From assembly GCF_001514195.1 (NCBI RefSeq), contig NZ_KQ948737.1:248001-312000 (forward strand): a stretch of DNA of 64,000 bases, written 5' to 3'. Below, one piece after another: positions 1-8,121 of the stretch. Every line of letters begins with the position of its first letter. Positions within the stretch are counted from its first letter, which is position 1. The stretch is from Streptomyces griseorubiginosus (GTDB lineage Bacteria > Actinomycetota > Actinomycetes > Streptomycetales > Streptomycetaceae). The notes under the pieces were generated by a model. It was not told the origin of the DNA. It saw only the letters and a list, made by a program, of their open reading frames with translations, and made no database searches. A program made the translations under genes and the position numbers.

Positions 1-2132
1 CCGCCGGCACCCCAGATGTCGGCTCCCGCGTCGGTGACGGTGAAGCTGCCACCGCTCTGGCCGGTCAGGCCGGGAGTGGAGGAGTAGCCGCTGTAAGGGG
101 CCGTGACGGGGCCCGTTGTCAGGGGCCGGTACTGGGGCTGGATGCCCGCGTTGTTCATGACCGTGCGGGCGCCGGAGGGCCAGTTGCCGTCGGATACGAC
201 CACCGTACCGCTCACGACATTGCCGCGGTTACCGTCGGTTATGTCGGTCGAGGAGTTGCTCGTCCAGTTGTTCTGGACGGTCAGGGCACCGGTGTTGTTG
301 GTGGAGTTGGCGTTCTCGTGGGCCCACTCGCCCACGTTGCGGAAGACGTTGTTGGTGTCCGTGAAGTGCCGGGAGCCCTCGTCGTGGTAGAAGCCGAAGT
401 AGTTGTTGTTGGTGTGGCAGTAGTTGCGTTCGAAGGTGCTGCCGGGCGAATCCGACAGGGTGTACAGACAGCCGCCGTCGTTCATCTGCTGCATGATGTC
501 GTGGATGTAGTTGTCGGTGATGTGGTTGTTCGCGGCGGTGGTGGGAGTCGAGTAGACGGGCTGGTAGTCGTACAGACCGCGGTTCGCGTAGTCCTGGCTG
601 CCGCCCGGGTCGTTGACGCCCCAGCCGTAGCCGATGGTCAGCCCTGAGTAGGGCAGGTTGTACACCTCGTTGTGCGAGACGGTCGCGCCGTTGACGTAGG
701 TCAGCAGGATGGCCGACATGTCCCGGTAGTCGATCGCCACGTCGTGGATGAGGTTGTTGCTCAGGGTGATGTTCTTGTTGGTCATCCGGCTGTCACTGGG
801 ATGATGCGCGTCGGCCTGGAGCCCGCCCACGGCGATGCCGCCGCCGGCGTCCTGGGTGAAGACGTTGCCGTTGGCGGTGATGGTGTCGGCGCCGAGGCCG
901 ACCCCGGTGGCGTGGGCGTTGGCGTCCTGGCCGATGCCCAGCGCCACCTGCCCGAGCTGGGTGAACCGGTTGCCGGTGAAGGTGATGTGGTCGGCGGCCG
1001 AGACCTGGACGGCGGCCGGCATCTGGTCCCAGTGGGGGCGGGTCGCCTCGAAGAGCGGGCAGCCGCTCTGGCAGGAGGTCAGCGCGTCGGAGGGGCGGTT
1101 CCAGGTGCCGGTGAGGTACGCGCCGGTCTGCTGGCTGGCGTAGCCGCGAGTGCTGGGGTCCAGCCAGCTGGTGCCGGAGAACTGGAGCCCTGAGAACGTG
1201 ATGTGGGTGGCGGGAGAGGCATAGCTTCCCCCGACGTCGATGAGCGAGTCCAGCTTCGGCACCTCGACGTCCGCGGTGCTCATGCTCTGCCCCGGCAGCG
1301 GCTTGTAGTAGAGGGTGCCGGTGCCGGTGTCGAGGTACCACTCGCCGGCCGCGTCGAGGAACTCGTAGGCGTTCTCGATGTAGAGCGATGCCGCCCGGAA
1401 GGGTTTGGTCAGGGTGTCGTAGCCGAAGGTGTTGTCGTCCCAGGCGGGCTGATCCATGGTGATGGTGCCGTTGCTGATGCCGGACACCGGGGAGTAGCGG
1501 TCGGTGAAGGAGCCGATGCCGTGGATCTCGGTCCGGCCGGGGTTCGCAAGGGTGTTGAGGTAGTTCAGCGCGCTGTTGGTGAACGTGTAGCCGCTGGTGG
1601 TCGCGGTCAGGTCGGCGCGGTTGATCGAGGATCGGGCCCTGGTCGCCAGGACGCCGTCGACGTACAGCTGCCGGGTGTCGAACCCGGTCCCGACATTGGC
1701 CTTCCAGATGTTCTTCGCCGAGTCCTGCACGGTCCAGCCCGTGGCCCGCTGCGCGCCGGTGATGACCGGGCGGGCGCCCGGCGCGGCCTTCCAGATCACC
1801 GAGTTGCCGCCGGTGCCGGAATCGGCGGAGGTGAAGGTGAGGGGGGCCGTCAGCCGGTACGTACCGTCGGCGACCTCAACCACGATGTCGCCCGTCATGG
1901 AGCTGCTCATCGCCCGGACGTTGGTCTTGGCCTGGGTCAGGGAGCACGGCTGGCTCGTCGAGCAGGCGGTGCCGGTGCCGTCGGGCGACACATGGAGTGT
2001 CGCGGCGGTGGCGGCTGACGCGGGCACGGCCTGCGCGACGACGGCGCCGGCAGAGGCGGTGAGGAGAGCGAGAGCCGCCAGACATGGTCTGAGCCGGTCA
2101 CGCAGTGCGGGACGAGGGCGGGTTGGGCGCAT
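1..2132 (-). CDS. Secreted right-handed parallel beta-helix protein (3' end beyond window)
   Basis: Only the first ~710 codons are visible because the gene runs off the left edge. The ATG at 2132 opens a Sec signal peptide: basic stretch RPTRPRPALRDRLRP, hydrophobic core LAALALLTASAGAVV, and a likely Ala-x-Ala cut near residue 40. The mature part starts LHVSPDGTG and then shows beta-helix rungs with Asn-rich turns (ITFTGNRFTQLG, ITLSNNLIHDVAI, TVSHNEVYNL, HITDNYIHDI). Proteins of this pectate-lyase-like fold usually bind or cut polysaccharides outside the cell. The substrate and catalytic residues cannot be read here. The gene has its own promoter (2230-2257) overlapping an operator shared with the upstream GntR gene, so that regulator probably controls it. 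Confidence 0.85.
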   Translation of the reverse strand, partial: MRPTRPRPALRDRLRPCLAALALLTASAGAVVAQAVPASAATAATLHVSPDGTGTACSTSQPCSLTQAKTNVRAMSSSMTGDIVVEVADGTYRLTAPLTFTSADSGTGGNSVIWKAAPGARPVITGAQRATGWTVQDSAKNIWKANVGTGFDTRQLYVDGVLATRARSSINRADLTATTSGYTFTNSALNYLNTLANPGRTEIHGIGSFTDRYSPVSGISNGTITMDQPAWDDNTFGYDTLTKPFRAASLYIENAYEFLDAAGEWYLDTGTGTLYYKPLPGQSMSTADVEVPKLDSLIDVGGSYASPATHITFSGLQFSGTSWLDPSTRGYASQQTGAYLTGTWNRPSDALTSCQSGCPLFEATRPHWDQMPAAVQVSAADHITFTGNRFTQLGQVALGIGQDANAHATGVGLGADTITANGNVFTQDAGGGIAVGGLQADAHHPSDSRMTNKNITLSNNLIHDVAIDYRDMSAILLTYVNGATVSHNEVYNLPYSGLTIGYGWGVNDPGGSQDYANRGLYDYQPVYSTPTTAANNHITDNYIHDIMQQMNDGGCLYTLSDSPGSTFERNYCHTNNNYFGFYHDEGSRHFTDTNNVFRNVGEWAHENANSTNNTGALTVQNNWTSNSSTDITDGNRGNVVSGTVVVSDGNWPSGARTVMNNAGIQPQYRPLTTGPVTAPYSGYSSTPGLTGQSGGSFTVTDAGADIWGAG

Positions 2133-2229
2133 CTGGGACCTTCCGATGGTGCAAGAGGGCACGCGCAGGCGTCCTCCCCCTCAGCGGGATGCGGCCCTGC
2201 GGTGATTGCGGAGGTGATACGGCGACGTA

Positions 2230-2257
2230 ACATTAGTCGTCATACGTATGCTGTCAA
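2230..2257 (-). promoter_or_regulatory. Sigma-70-type promoter of the beta-helix gene
   Basis: On the minus strand, TTGACA (2257-2252) and TAATGT (2235-2230) are separated by 16 bp. Transcription would start near 2223, giving a leader of about 90 nt before the ATG at 2132. The spacer is filled by the palindrome CATACGTATG, the centre of the putative GntR operator. Confidence 0.6.
2234..2255. promoter_or_regulatory. Putative GntR operator, copy 1 (beta-helix promoter)
   Basis: Read on the minus strand this is GACAGCAT-a-CGTAT-g-ACGACTA. The copy at 3174-3195 is identical except at the two lower-case positions (20 of 22 bases). The centre ATACGTAT is palindromic, as expected for a dimeric GntR protein. 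It lies between the -10 and -35 boxes, where binding should block RNA polymerase. Confidence 0.65.
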
Positions 2258-2294
2258 TATGTGCCGCAGAAACTGATCTGCACCCCAAAAGGAA

Positions 2295-2323
2295 CCGCCC
2301 CCGGGCCTACGACCCGGGGGCGG
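2295..2323 (-). terminator. Hairpin terminator after the GntR gene
   Basis: A perfect 11-bp stem (2295-2305 with 2313-2323, CCGCCCCCGGG) encloses a 7-nt loop. On the minus strand it is followed by TTCCTTTT. It lies 30 bp past the stop of the GntR gene and separates it from the beta-helix transcription unit. Confidence 0.75.
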
Positions 2324-2354
2324 ATACCGGCGCGCGCAAAGGTGCAGCGGGCGC

Positions 2355-3119
2355 TCAGCTGGCGATGTCGGGGTGCGGGATTCGGCGGCGGCTCCAGGCC
2401 GCTTCGATATGGGCCGTCATGGCCTGCGCCGCACCCTGCGCATCGCGGGCCAGGAGTCGCTCGACGATCCGGCGGTGCTCGGCGTTCGCCTGCTCGCACG
2501 AGTGGCCGTCGGGAGTGCCGTTGTACAGGAACGTGCTGCGGGCCTGGGTGTGGACGGTCCGGATGATGGAACGACCGAGCCTGTTCCGGGACGCCTGCAT
2601 GATCCGGTCATGGAAGAACACATCGGTCTCGACGAACCGGGCGGGAGCGGCGATCTCCTCGTCGAGACGGTCGAGCAGCCGCTCCACCTCCCGGAGATCG
2701 TCGTCGGTGGCGAGTTCGGCGGCTTGGGCCGCCATCTGCGCCTCGAGGGCGGAACGCACGCCGACGAGCTGGTCCAGCACGACGAGTTCACCGTCGTGCT
2801 GGACGGTGGCCGCCAGGACGACGGGATCCAGGAGGTTCCACTCCTCGGGCTGGGTGACGGTGGTGCCGGAACCCTGCCGGGCCCGAACCAGCCCCTTGGC
2901 CTCCAACGACTTGACCGCCTCGCGGACGGTGATCCGGCTGACGCCGAACGTCTCGCACAGTTCGGGCTCGACGGGCAAGGTGGCGCCGGGCGGAACGGCA
3001 CCCGAGACGATGCTGTCGGTGAGGGACTCCACCACCGCGTGGGCGAGCCGCGCAGGTCGCTTGGGCCACGGTTTCAGGGCTGCCGGATCCTGGACACCGC
3101 TTCGACCGCTCTTCGCCAT
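2355..3119 (-). CDS. FadR/GntR-family transcriptional regulator with FCD domain
   Basis: A 254-residue DNA-binding repressor of the FadR subfamily. An N-terminal winged helix (about residues 20-90 of the longest frame) carries the hallmark LCETFGVSRITVREAVKSLEAKGLV. A C-terminal all-helical FCD domain follows, with acidic and His residues (FVETDVFFHDRI, NAEHRRIVERL) typical of its metal and ligand pocket; FCD ligands are usually small organic acids. I chose the ATG at 3119 because GAGGGGG lies 6 bp upstream. An earlier in-frame start at 3170 would almost abut the operator at 3174-3195 and has no ribosome-binding site. The matching operator at the beta-helix promoter suggests autoregulation plus control of the neighbouring secreted protein. 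Confidence 0.85.
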   Translation of the reverse strand: MAKSGRSGVQDPAALKPWPKRPARLAHAVVESLTDSIVSGAVPPGATLPVEPELCETFGVSRITVREAVKSLEAKGLVRARQGSGTTVTQPEEWNLLDPVVLAATVQHDGELVVLDQLVGVRSALEAQMAAQAAELATDDDLREVERLLDRLDEEIAAPARFVETDVFFHDRIMQASRNRLGRSIIRTVHTQARSTFLYNGTPDGHSCEQANAEHRRIVERLLARDAQGAAQAMTAHIEAAWSRRRIPHPDIAS

Positions 3120-3151
3120 AAGGGCCCCCTCACCGCTGTGGACGATCGCCG

Positions 3152-3195
3152 AGTCTACTGCTCGCGACACCTAGACAGCATTCGTATTACGACTA
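3152..3195 (-). promoter_or_regulatory. GntR gene promoter with putative operator copy 2
   Basis: The operator copy is at 3174-3195 (plus strand GACAGCAT-t-CGTAT-t-ACGACTA). A TAGACT-like -10 box on the minus strand lies at 3157-3152. Transcription would start near 3145, with the operator about 30-50 bp upstream over the -35 region, consistent with autorepression. Confidence 0.55.
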
Positions 3196-3311
3196 CGGGG
3201 CTTCCCGCCTGACCAGGGTCCCACCGACCCCGGCTGCGGCACAGACCGGTCGGGGCTCGCATGCCAGAATGGAGAGTCCGTTCTCCGCCCGGCTTCTTCG
3301 AGGTTCCCTTC

Positions 3312-3941
3312 GTGTCCCAGCCCGTCGGTCGTGTGCCCCAGCGACGCAACGCCCGGTCCAACCGGGCGCGCATCCTCGCCACCGCCCGCCAGGAGCTCGG
3401 GCGGAATCCCGACGTCACCCTGGAGGAACTCGCCCGCGCCGCCGGTGTCGTACGGCGCACGCTGTTCGGGCACTTCCCCGGCCGGGCGGCGCTGCTGGAC
3501 GCGCTGGCCGAGGAGGCCGCAGAGGCGATCCATGCCGCCGTTTCCGCAGGAGAAGGCGGGACGGAACCGGCCGACCGGGCCCTCGCCCACTTCACGTTGG
3601 CGCTGTGGCCCGTCGGCGACCGTTACCGGATGCTCCTGGCGCTGGCCCGACGGGACCTCGGCATGGACCGGGTCGCCGGGATCCTGGAGCCCGCCCGGGT
3701 CAGGGTCGCGGCCGTCCTGGAACAGGGACAGCGGGACGGGATCTTCCACACGCAACTGCCGGCCCCGGTCCTGAGCGCCGGTCTGGAGGCGATGACGGTC
3801 GCCCTGCTGGAAGAGGTCAACACCGGAGCGCTGGAGGACGACGGCACCCGGGTGGCCGTCACGACGCTGGTCGCGGCCGGGGTGCCGGAGAAGCGGGCGC
3901 AGATCGTGGTCGACGAGGTGGCAGCAGCCGCCGAGGGGTGA
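3312..3941 (+). CDS. TetR-family transcriptional regulator
   Basis: A 209-residue regulator. The N-terminal helix-turn-helix reads NRARILATARQEL, then VTLEELARAAGVVRRTLFGHFPGRAALLDAL, the classic TetR pattern with the HF recognition end. The rest is a helical ligand-binding domain without a recognisable ligand class. The GTG at 3312 is preferred because GAGG lies about 9 bp upstream; an in-frame ATG at 3261 has no such site. An imperfect inverted repeat (GGAGAG-TCCG-TTCTCC, 3271-3286) lies just upstream and may be its own operator. Its helix-turn-helix closely resembles the decayed TetR gene at 7875-8085 beside the efflux pump, so the two are probably paralogues. The gene ends before a terminator at 3958-3982. 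Confidence 0.85.
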   Translation: MSQPVGRVPQRRNARSNRARILATARQELGRNPDVTLEELARAAGVVRRTLFGHFPGRAALLDALAEEAAEAIHAAVSAGEGGTEPADRALAHFTLALWPVGDRYRMLLALARRDLGMDRVAGILEPARVRVAAVLEQGQRDGIFHTQLPAPVLSAGLEAMTVALLEEVNTGALEDDGTRVAVTTLVAAGVPEKRAQIVVDEVAAAAEG

Positions 3942-3957
3942 GCTCCCCGTCGGACGT

Positions 3958-3982
3958 GACCCCGGTGCTGAGCGCCGGGGTC
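3958..3982 (+). terminator. Terminator after the TetR gene
   Basis: A perfect 8-bp stem GACCCCGG/CCGGGGTC encloses a 9-nt loop and is followed by TTT. It lies 16 bp after the TetR stop codon and before the kinase gene. Confidence 0.7.
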
Positions 3983-4009
3983 TTTCCATGTCCGCCCCCA
4001 CTTCTTTAC

Positions 4010-4026
4010 TTACCCTTCGACGTGCA
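4010..4026. promoter_or_regulatory. TetR-box-like sequence just upstream of the kinase gene
   Basis: TTACCCTTCGACGTGCA resembles the two boxes in front of the efflux pump (7803-7819 and 7830-7846; shared pattern TTRCCC, then GTGCA at the same spacing). It is followed by TTATCT (4028-4033), a possible -10 hexamer ending 6 nt before the ATG at 4040, so the kinase mRNA may be leaderless. Confidence 0.35.
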
Positions 4027-4039
4027 ATTATCTTGAGCC

Positions 4040-5956
4040 ATGAACTTCGGTGGACCAGACGATCTGGCCTTCTCCCAGCCTGCGCCGGTGGCGGTCCTCG
4101 GCGACAGATACGAACTGCGGCTGCTGCTCGGCTCCGGAGGCATGGCCGAGGTGCATCTCGCGCACGATCTCCGGCTCGACCGCAGCGTCGCGGTGAAGAC
4201 TCCGCGCACCGACCTCGCCCACGATCCGGCCCTCCAGGAGCGGTTCCGGCGGGAGGCCCAGTCCACCGCCTCGCTCAACCACCCGGCCATCGCCGCCGTC
4301 TACGACACGGGCGAACACTTCTCGTACGGGGCGCAGTTGCCGTACCTCGTGATGGAGTACGTCGACGGCATGACCCTGCGCGAGTCCCTGTACTCCGGAC
4401 CGCCGCTGACGGTCGAACGCGCCTTGGAGGTGACGGCGGGCATCCTGGAGGCGCTCGCACATTCCCATCAGCACGGCATCGTGCACCGGGACATCAAGCC
4501 GGCCAACGTCATGGTGACCTGGTCCGGTCAGGTCAAGGTCATGGACTTCGGCGTCGCCCGTGACGCACGGGACGTCGGCATGACCCAGACCTCCCTGGTG
4601 ATCGGCACCGCGCAGTACCTCTCCCCGGAGCAGGCGATGGGCCACGCCGTCGACGCCCGCTCCGACCTGTACTCGGTGGGCTGCCTTCTGTACGAACTCC
4701 TCACCCTGCGCACGCCGTTCACCGGTGAATCGCCGATGGCGGTGATGTACCAGCACGTCCAGGAGGAACCGCGACCGCCGAGCCTCTACAACCCCGAGGT
4801 CGGACCGCGGGTCGACGCGATCGTCCTGCGGGCCCTCGCGAAGGATCCCGCGTACCGCTACCAGTCCGCGCAGGAGATGCTGGCCGACGTGGACGCGCGC
4901 CTCGGGGTGCAGACCGTCCTGGACCGGCCGTTCGACGGCGGTGAGGAGGAGCCCGACGATGACGTCATGGCGGAGAGCGGCCGCCACAGAGGCAGAGCCG
5001 CGCTGATCGGCGCGGGTGTCGCGGTCGCCGTCGGGGCGCTCGCGGTCGGCTGGTTCATGTTCGGGCGCGGTACGGCCGACGACGGCAGGACCGACGTACC
5101 CGATCTCGTCGGCCAGACCCTGGAGCAGGCCCGCCGCACTACGGACAACGTCGGACTCACGCTCACCGTCACCGAGAACGAACCCTGCGCGGACCAGCCC
5201 AAGGGGCACATCTGCGAGCAGACCCCGCTGGACGGCCGGCTCGACAAGGGCGACGCGGTGTCGGTCACCGTCTCCACCGGCGCACCGAAGGTCGAGGTGC
5301 CGGAGGTCACGGACAAGGACGAGGACGACGCGTCCCGCATTTTGGAGAACAAGGGGTTCAAGGTGAAGCTCCGGCACAAGGTGTCCACCGAGGACGCCGG
5401 GACCGTTCTGGAGCAGGACCCGGAAGGCGGCGAGAGCGTCGAGAAGGGCACCGAGATCACCCTCACGGTGGCCGAGGAAGCTGAGAAGGCCACGGTTCCC
5501 GACCTCACCGGCAGCACCCTGAGCCAGGCCCGCACGCTGCTCGCCGAGCACGACCTCGAACTGGGCGACACCACCGAGGTGGACAGCACCGCCGCGGCCG
5601 GGACCGTCGTCGAGCAGAGCACCGCCGCGGGAGCTGAGGTCGAGCCCGGTTCGTCGGTCGACGTCTGGATCGCCAAGTCGGTGCAGACCGTGCAGATCCC
5701 GGCGGACATCGTCGGCAAGACGCTTGCCGAGGTCCAGAACGAACTGGGTGACCTCGGCCTCCAGGTGACCGTCGCCTCCGGGTACTCCCAGGCCGCCGAC
5801 GCGGTGGTCACCTCCAGCACTCCGACAGCCGGGAGCGAGGTCGAGGCGGGCAGCACGGTGGTCGTCGTCACCGAGGAGGCGCAGGCCACGCCGTCGGACG
5901 GCGGGACACCGGACGATGGCACCGCGACGCCTGGGGCGACGAACGGCGCCCAGTGA
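4040..5956 (+). CDS. Membrane Ser/Thr protein kinase with four PASTA repeats (PknB type)
   Basis: A 638-residue receptor-like kinase. Residues 1-275 form a complete kinase domain: glycine loop GSGGMAEV (31-38), ATP-binding Lys53 (VAVKTP), catalytic HRDIKPAN (Asp151) and DFG (169-171). A single membrane helix (about 320-342, AALIGAGVAVAVGALAVGWF) leads to four extracellular PASTA repeats, opening VPDLVGQTL, VPEVTDKDE, VPDLTGSTL and IPADIVGKTL. A Thr/Gly/Asp-rich tail ends the protein. PASTA kinases sense peptidoglycan or lipid II and phosphorylate cell-wall and division proteins. No phosphatase or division gene lies beside it, so this is not the main dcw-linked PknB locus. No strong ribosome-binding site precedes the ATG. 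Confidence 0.93.
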   Translation: MNFGGPDDLAFSQPAPVAVLGDRYELRLLLGSGGMAEVHLAHDLRLDRSVAVKTPRTDLAHDPALQERFRREAQSTASLNHPAIAAVYDTGEHFSYGAQLPYLVMEYVDGMTLRESLYSGPPLTVERALEVTAGILEALAHSHQHGIVHRDIKPANVMVTWSGQVKVMDFGVARDARDVGMTQTSLVIGTAQYLSPEQAMGHAVDARSDLYSVGCLLYELLTLRTPFTGESPMAVMYQHVQEEPRPPSLYNPEVGPRVDAIVLRALAKDPAYRYQSAQEMLADVDARLGVQTVLDRPFDGGEEEPDDDVMAESGRHRGRAALIGAGVAVAVGALAVGWFMFGRGTADDGRTDVPDLVGQTLEQARRTTDNVGLTLTVTENEPCADQPKGHICEQTPLDGRLDKGDAVSVTVSTGAPKVEVPEVTDKDEDDASRILENKGFKVKLRHKVSTEDAGTVLEQDPEGGESVEKGTEITLTVAEEAEKATVPDLTGSTLSQARTLLAEHDLELGDTTEVDSTAAAGTVVEQSTAAGAEVEPGSSVDVWIAKSVQTVQIPADIVGKTLAEVQNELGDLGLQVTVASGYSQAADAVVTSSTPTAGSEVEAGSTVVVVTEEAQATPSDGGTPDDGTATPGATNGAQ

Positions 5957-5981
5957 GACGCCGCTGCCACCAACGGAAAAG

Positions 5982-6017
5982 GGGACGGTGCCGGGTGTCC
6001 CCTCCCGGCACCGTCCC
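5982..6017. terminator. Strong hairpin between kinase and efflux-pump genes
   Basis: A perfect 14-bp stem (5982-5995 with 6004-6017, GGGACGGTGCCGGG) has an 8-nt loop. It follows AAAA on the plus strand and lies 25 bp after the kinase stop, between two convergent genes, so it can stop transcription from the kinase side. Confidence 0.75.
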
Positions 6018-6060
6018 GGGGCCGTGCGCCGCTCAGGCACAGCCCGTCATGGGGGTGGAG

Positions 6061-6086
6061 GAGGCCGGAATCGGAGTTCCGGCCTC
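6061..6086 (-). terminator. Hairpin terminator of the efflux-pump gene
   Basis: A perfect 10-bp stem GAGGCCGGAA/TTCCGGCCTC has a 6-nt loop, 14 bp past the stop codon of the minus-strand transporter gene. Confidence 0.65.
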
Positions 6087-6100
6087 AGGTCGTACGGGAC

Positions 6101-7702
6101 TCAGGCGTTCACGGTCTCGACCTGCTCCTCGGCCGTCTGCTCCACTTCCCTCGCACCGCGCTCGCGACCGGGCAGGACGGCAATGACGATCAGGGTTCCC
6201 GCGGCCATGATGATGCCGCCGATGAGGCTGGTGTGGGCGATGGCGTGGGCGAACGACTCGTGCACCGCACCCAGCAGGGTCTGGGCCTGCTCGGCGCCGC
6301 CCTGGGGGTTCTTGGCGACCTGTTCGGCGACCGCGATGCCACCGCCGACGGAGTCCTTGGCGGTGTCCATGGCCGCGGCCGGGAGGTGGCCTCCGACCAG
6401 GTCGGTCAGCTTGTCCTTGTAGGCGGTGGCCAGCAGCGAGCCGAGGATGGCGATGCCCAGTGAGGCACCGAGTTCCAGGGCGGTGTCGTTGGCGCCGCCG
6501 CCGACGCCCAGCTCCGACTCGGGGAAGGAGCCCATGATGGTGTCGGTGGCCGGGGACAGGCTCAGGCCGATGGCGAAGCCGAGCAGCAGCAGGGGCGCCA
6601 GGAAGTCGGTGTAGGTCGAGCCCGACTCGATTCGCGTGAGCAGGAAGACGCCCACGGTGCCGATGACCATGCCGGTTCCGACCACGAGCTTGACGCCCAG
6701 CTTGGGAGCCAGCTTGCCGGTGACGGCGGCGCCGACGAAGACCGCACCGGCCAGCGGCAGCAGGCGGATGCCGGTCTCCAGGGCGTCGTAGCCGAGGACG
6801 AACTGGAGGAACTGGGTGGAGTAGTAGATCGAGCCGAAGGTGCCGAAGAAGAAGAACAGCACCGCCATCATCGAGCCGGTGAAGGGGCGCTCGGTGAACT
6901 TGCGCACGTTCAGCATGGGGTTGGGGTGCTTCAGCTCCCAGGCCACGAAGGCCAGCAGGCCCACGCCGGCGACGACGGCCGCGGTGACGGGGCCGACGCC
7001 CCAGCCGAAGTGCGGGCCCTCGATGGTGGCGTACACCAGAGAACCGACCGACACGATCGACAGCAGGCCCCCGACGTAGTCGATGCGGCCCATGCCCTCC
7101 GCCTTCGACGGCGGCACCAGCAGCAGCGCGCCGACGACACCGAGGACGGCGACCGGGACGTTCATCAGGAACGTCGAGCCCCAGGCGTGGTTCTCCAGCA
7201 GCCAGCCGGCGGCCAGCGGGCCGGCGGCGATGGCGAGGCCGGAGGTCGCGGACCAGGCGGTGATGGCCTTGGCGCGCTCGGCGCGCGGGAAGATCGCGAC
7301 CAGCAGCGAGAGGGTGGCCGGCATGACGACGGCGGCGCCGACGCCCATGATCGCGCGGGCCGTGATGACGAGGTTCGTCTCGTCGACCAGGCCGCCCATC
7401 ACCGCGCCCCCGGCGAAGATCAACAGGCCCAGGACGAGAGCGCCGCGACGGCTGTACTTGTCGCCGATCGCGCCGAGCACCAACATCAGCGCGGCGTAGG
7501 GGACGGTGTAACCGTCGATCACCCACTGCAAATCGCTGCTGCTCAGGCCCAGGTCCCTGGTCATGTCGGGGGCGGCCACGATCAGAGACGTGTTCGCCAT
7601 GACGACGATCAGCAGGCTCAGGCACAGAACCAGCAGGGCCCACCAGCGGCGGTGGTAGGGCTCCGTCATCTTCTCGACGGGTGTGTTCGGAAAGAGCGGC
7701 AT
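6101..7702 (-). CDS. DHA2-family major facilitator efflux transporter (14 TM)
   Basis: A 533-residue proton-driven multidrug exporter of the EmrB/QacA type. It opens with a short cytoplasmic tail, then helix 1 (WALLVLCLSLLIVVMANTSLIVAAPDM). The antiporter pattern continues with LQWVIDGYTVPYAALMLVLGAIGDKYSRRGALVLGLLIF and about 14 hydrophobic segments. The ATG at 7702 was chosen because AAGGAG lies 7 bp upstream; an earlier in-frame start at 7789 gives an unlikely hydrophilic extension. Two operator-like boxes lie upstream and a decayed TetR gene stands divergently at 7875-8085, the usual partner position for a pump repressor. The substrate cannot be deduced. Confidence 0.9.
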   Translation of the reverse strand: MPLFPNTPVEKMTEPYHRRWWALLVLCLSLLIVVMANTSLIVAAPDMTRDLGLSSSDLQWVIDGYTVPYAALMLVLGAIGDKYSRRGALVLGLLIFAGGAVMGGLVDETNLVITARAIMGVGAAVVMPATLSLLVAIFPRAERAKAITAWSATSGLAIAAGPLAAGWLLENHAWGSTFLMNVPVAVLGVVGALLLVPPSKAEGMGRIDYVGGLLSIVSVGSLVYATIEGPHFGWGVGPVTAAVVAGVGLLAFVAWELKHPNPMLNVRKFTERPFTGSMMAVLFFFFGTFGSIYYSTQFLQFVLGYDALETGIRLLPLAGAVFVGAAVTGKLAPKLGVKLVVGTGMVIGTVGVFLLTRIESGSTYTDFLAPLLLLGFAIGLSLSPATDTIMGSFPESELGVGGGANDTALELGASLGIAILGSLLATAYKDKLTDLVGGHLPAAAMDTAKDSVGGGIAVAEQVAKNPQGGAEQAQTLLGAVHESFAHAIAHTSLIGGIIMAAGTLIVIAVLPGRERGAREVEQTAEEQVETVNA

Positions 7703-7801
7703 GGTCAGGCTCCTTGGCGGGGTGAAGCGGTGGCTTCGGGGGTGCGGAATCGGTGGATCGGTGCACGCGAGGCCAAGAGGGCCCGGCACCAGGGACAGCT
7801 A

Positions 7802-7846
7802 ATTGCCCACTGATGTGCAGACTAGTTTATTGCCCGCCGGTGTGCA
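7802..7846. promoter_or_regulatory. Pair of TetR-type operators upstream of the efflux pump
   Basis: Two related boxes, ATTGCCCACTGATGTGCA (7802-7819) and ATTGCCCGCCGGTGTGCA (7829-7846), repeat at a 27-bp interval. Each is an imperfect inverted repeat of the TTGCMC...GTGCAA kind that TetR repressors of MFS pumps often bind. They lie 100-145 bp upstream of the transporter start and directly before the TetR remnant. Confidence 0.5.
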
Positions 7847-7874
7847 ACTATCGAGCCGCCCTCCCCCGTCTACT

Positions 7875-8085
7875 GGAGCGGTGCGCCGCACGGTCTACGG
7901 CCACTACAACGGCCGGGCCGCACTGATGGAGTGACTGGTGGAGGAGGCCACGTGAGCCTTGCGGAAGGCACCCGCCGGCCGATGCCGGACACCGTCACGG
8001 AACTGGCGCGCCTCACCCACGCCGCGTAACCCGCCACCGACCGCTACCGCATCCGGCTCCGCCTCGCCCGATGGCGACGCCGCGT
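7875..8085 (+). pseudogene. Decayed TetR-family regulator
   Basis: The frame opening at 7875 reads GAVRRTVYGHYNGRAALME, then a stop (7932), LVEEAT and another stop (7953). This matches GVVRRTLFGHFPGRAALLDALAEEA in the intact TetR at 3312-3941. Further on, shifted in frame, 8038-8085 reads DRYRIRLRLARWRRR, matching DRYRMLLALARRD of the intact protein. The N-terminal third, including the start and first helices, is missing. The remnant is therefore 5'-truncated with at least two stops and a frameshift. Its position divergent from an MFS pump and next to operator-like boxes says it was the pump's repressor. Confidence 0.75.
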
Positions 8086-8121
8086 AGGCGCACCCCCAAG
8101 CAGCACTCGAAGAGGAGAACC

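Noticed and set aside
4028-6040. A 670-codon open frame antisense to the PASTA kinase
   Set aside because: It is the high-GC shadow of a real gene: Arg/Gly/His-rich, no family motif, no ribosome-binding site, while the plus-strand frame has a complete kinase and PASTA repeats.
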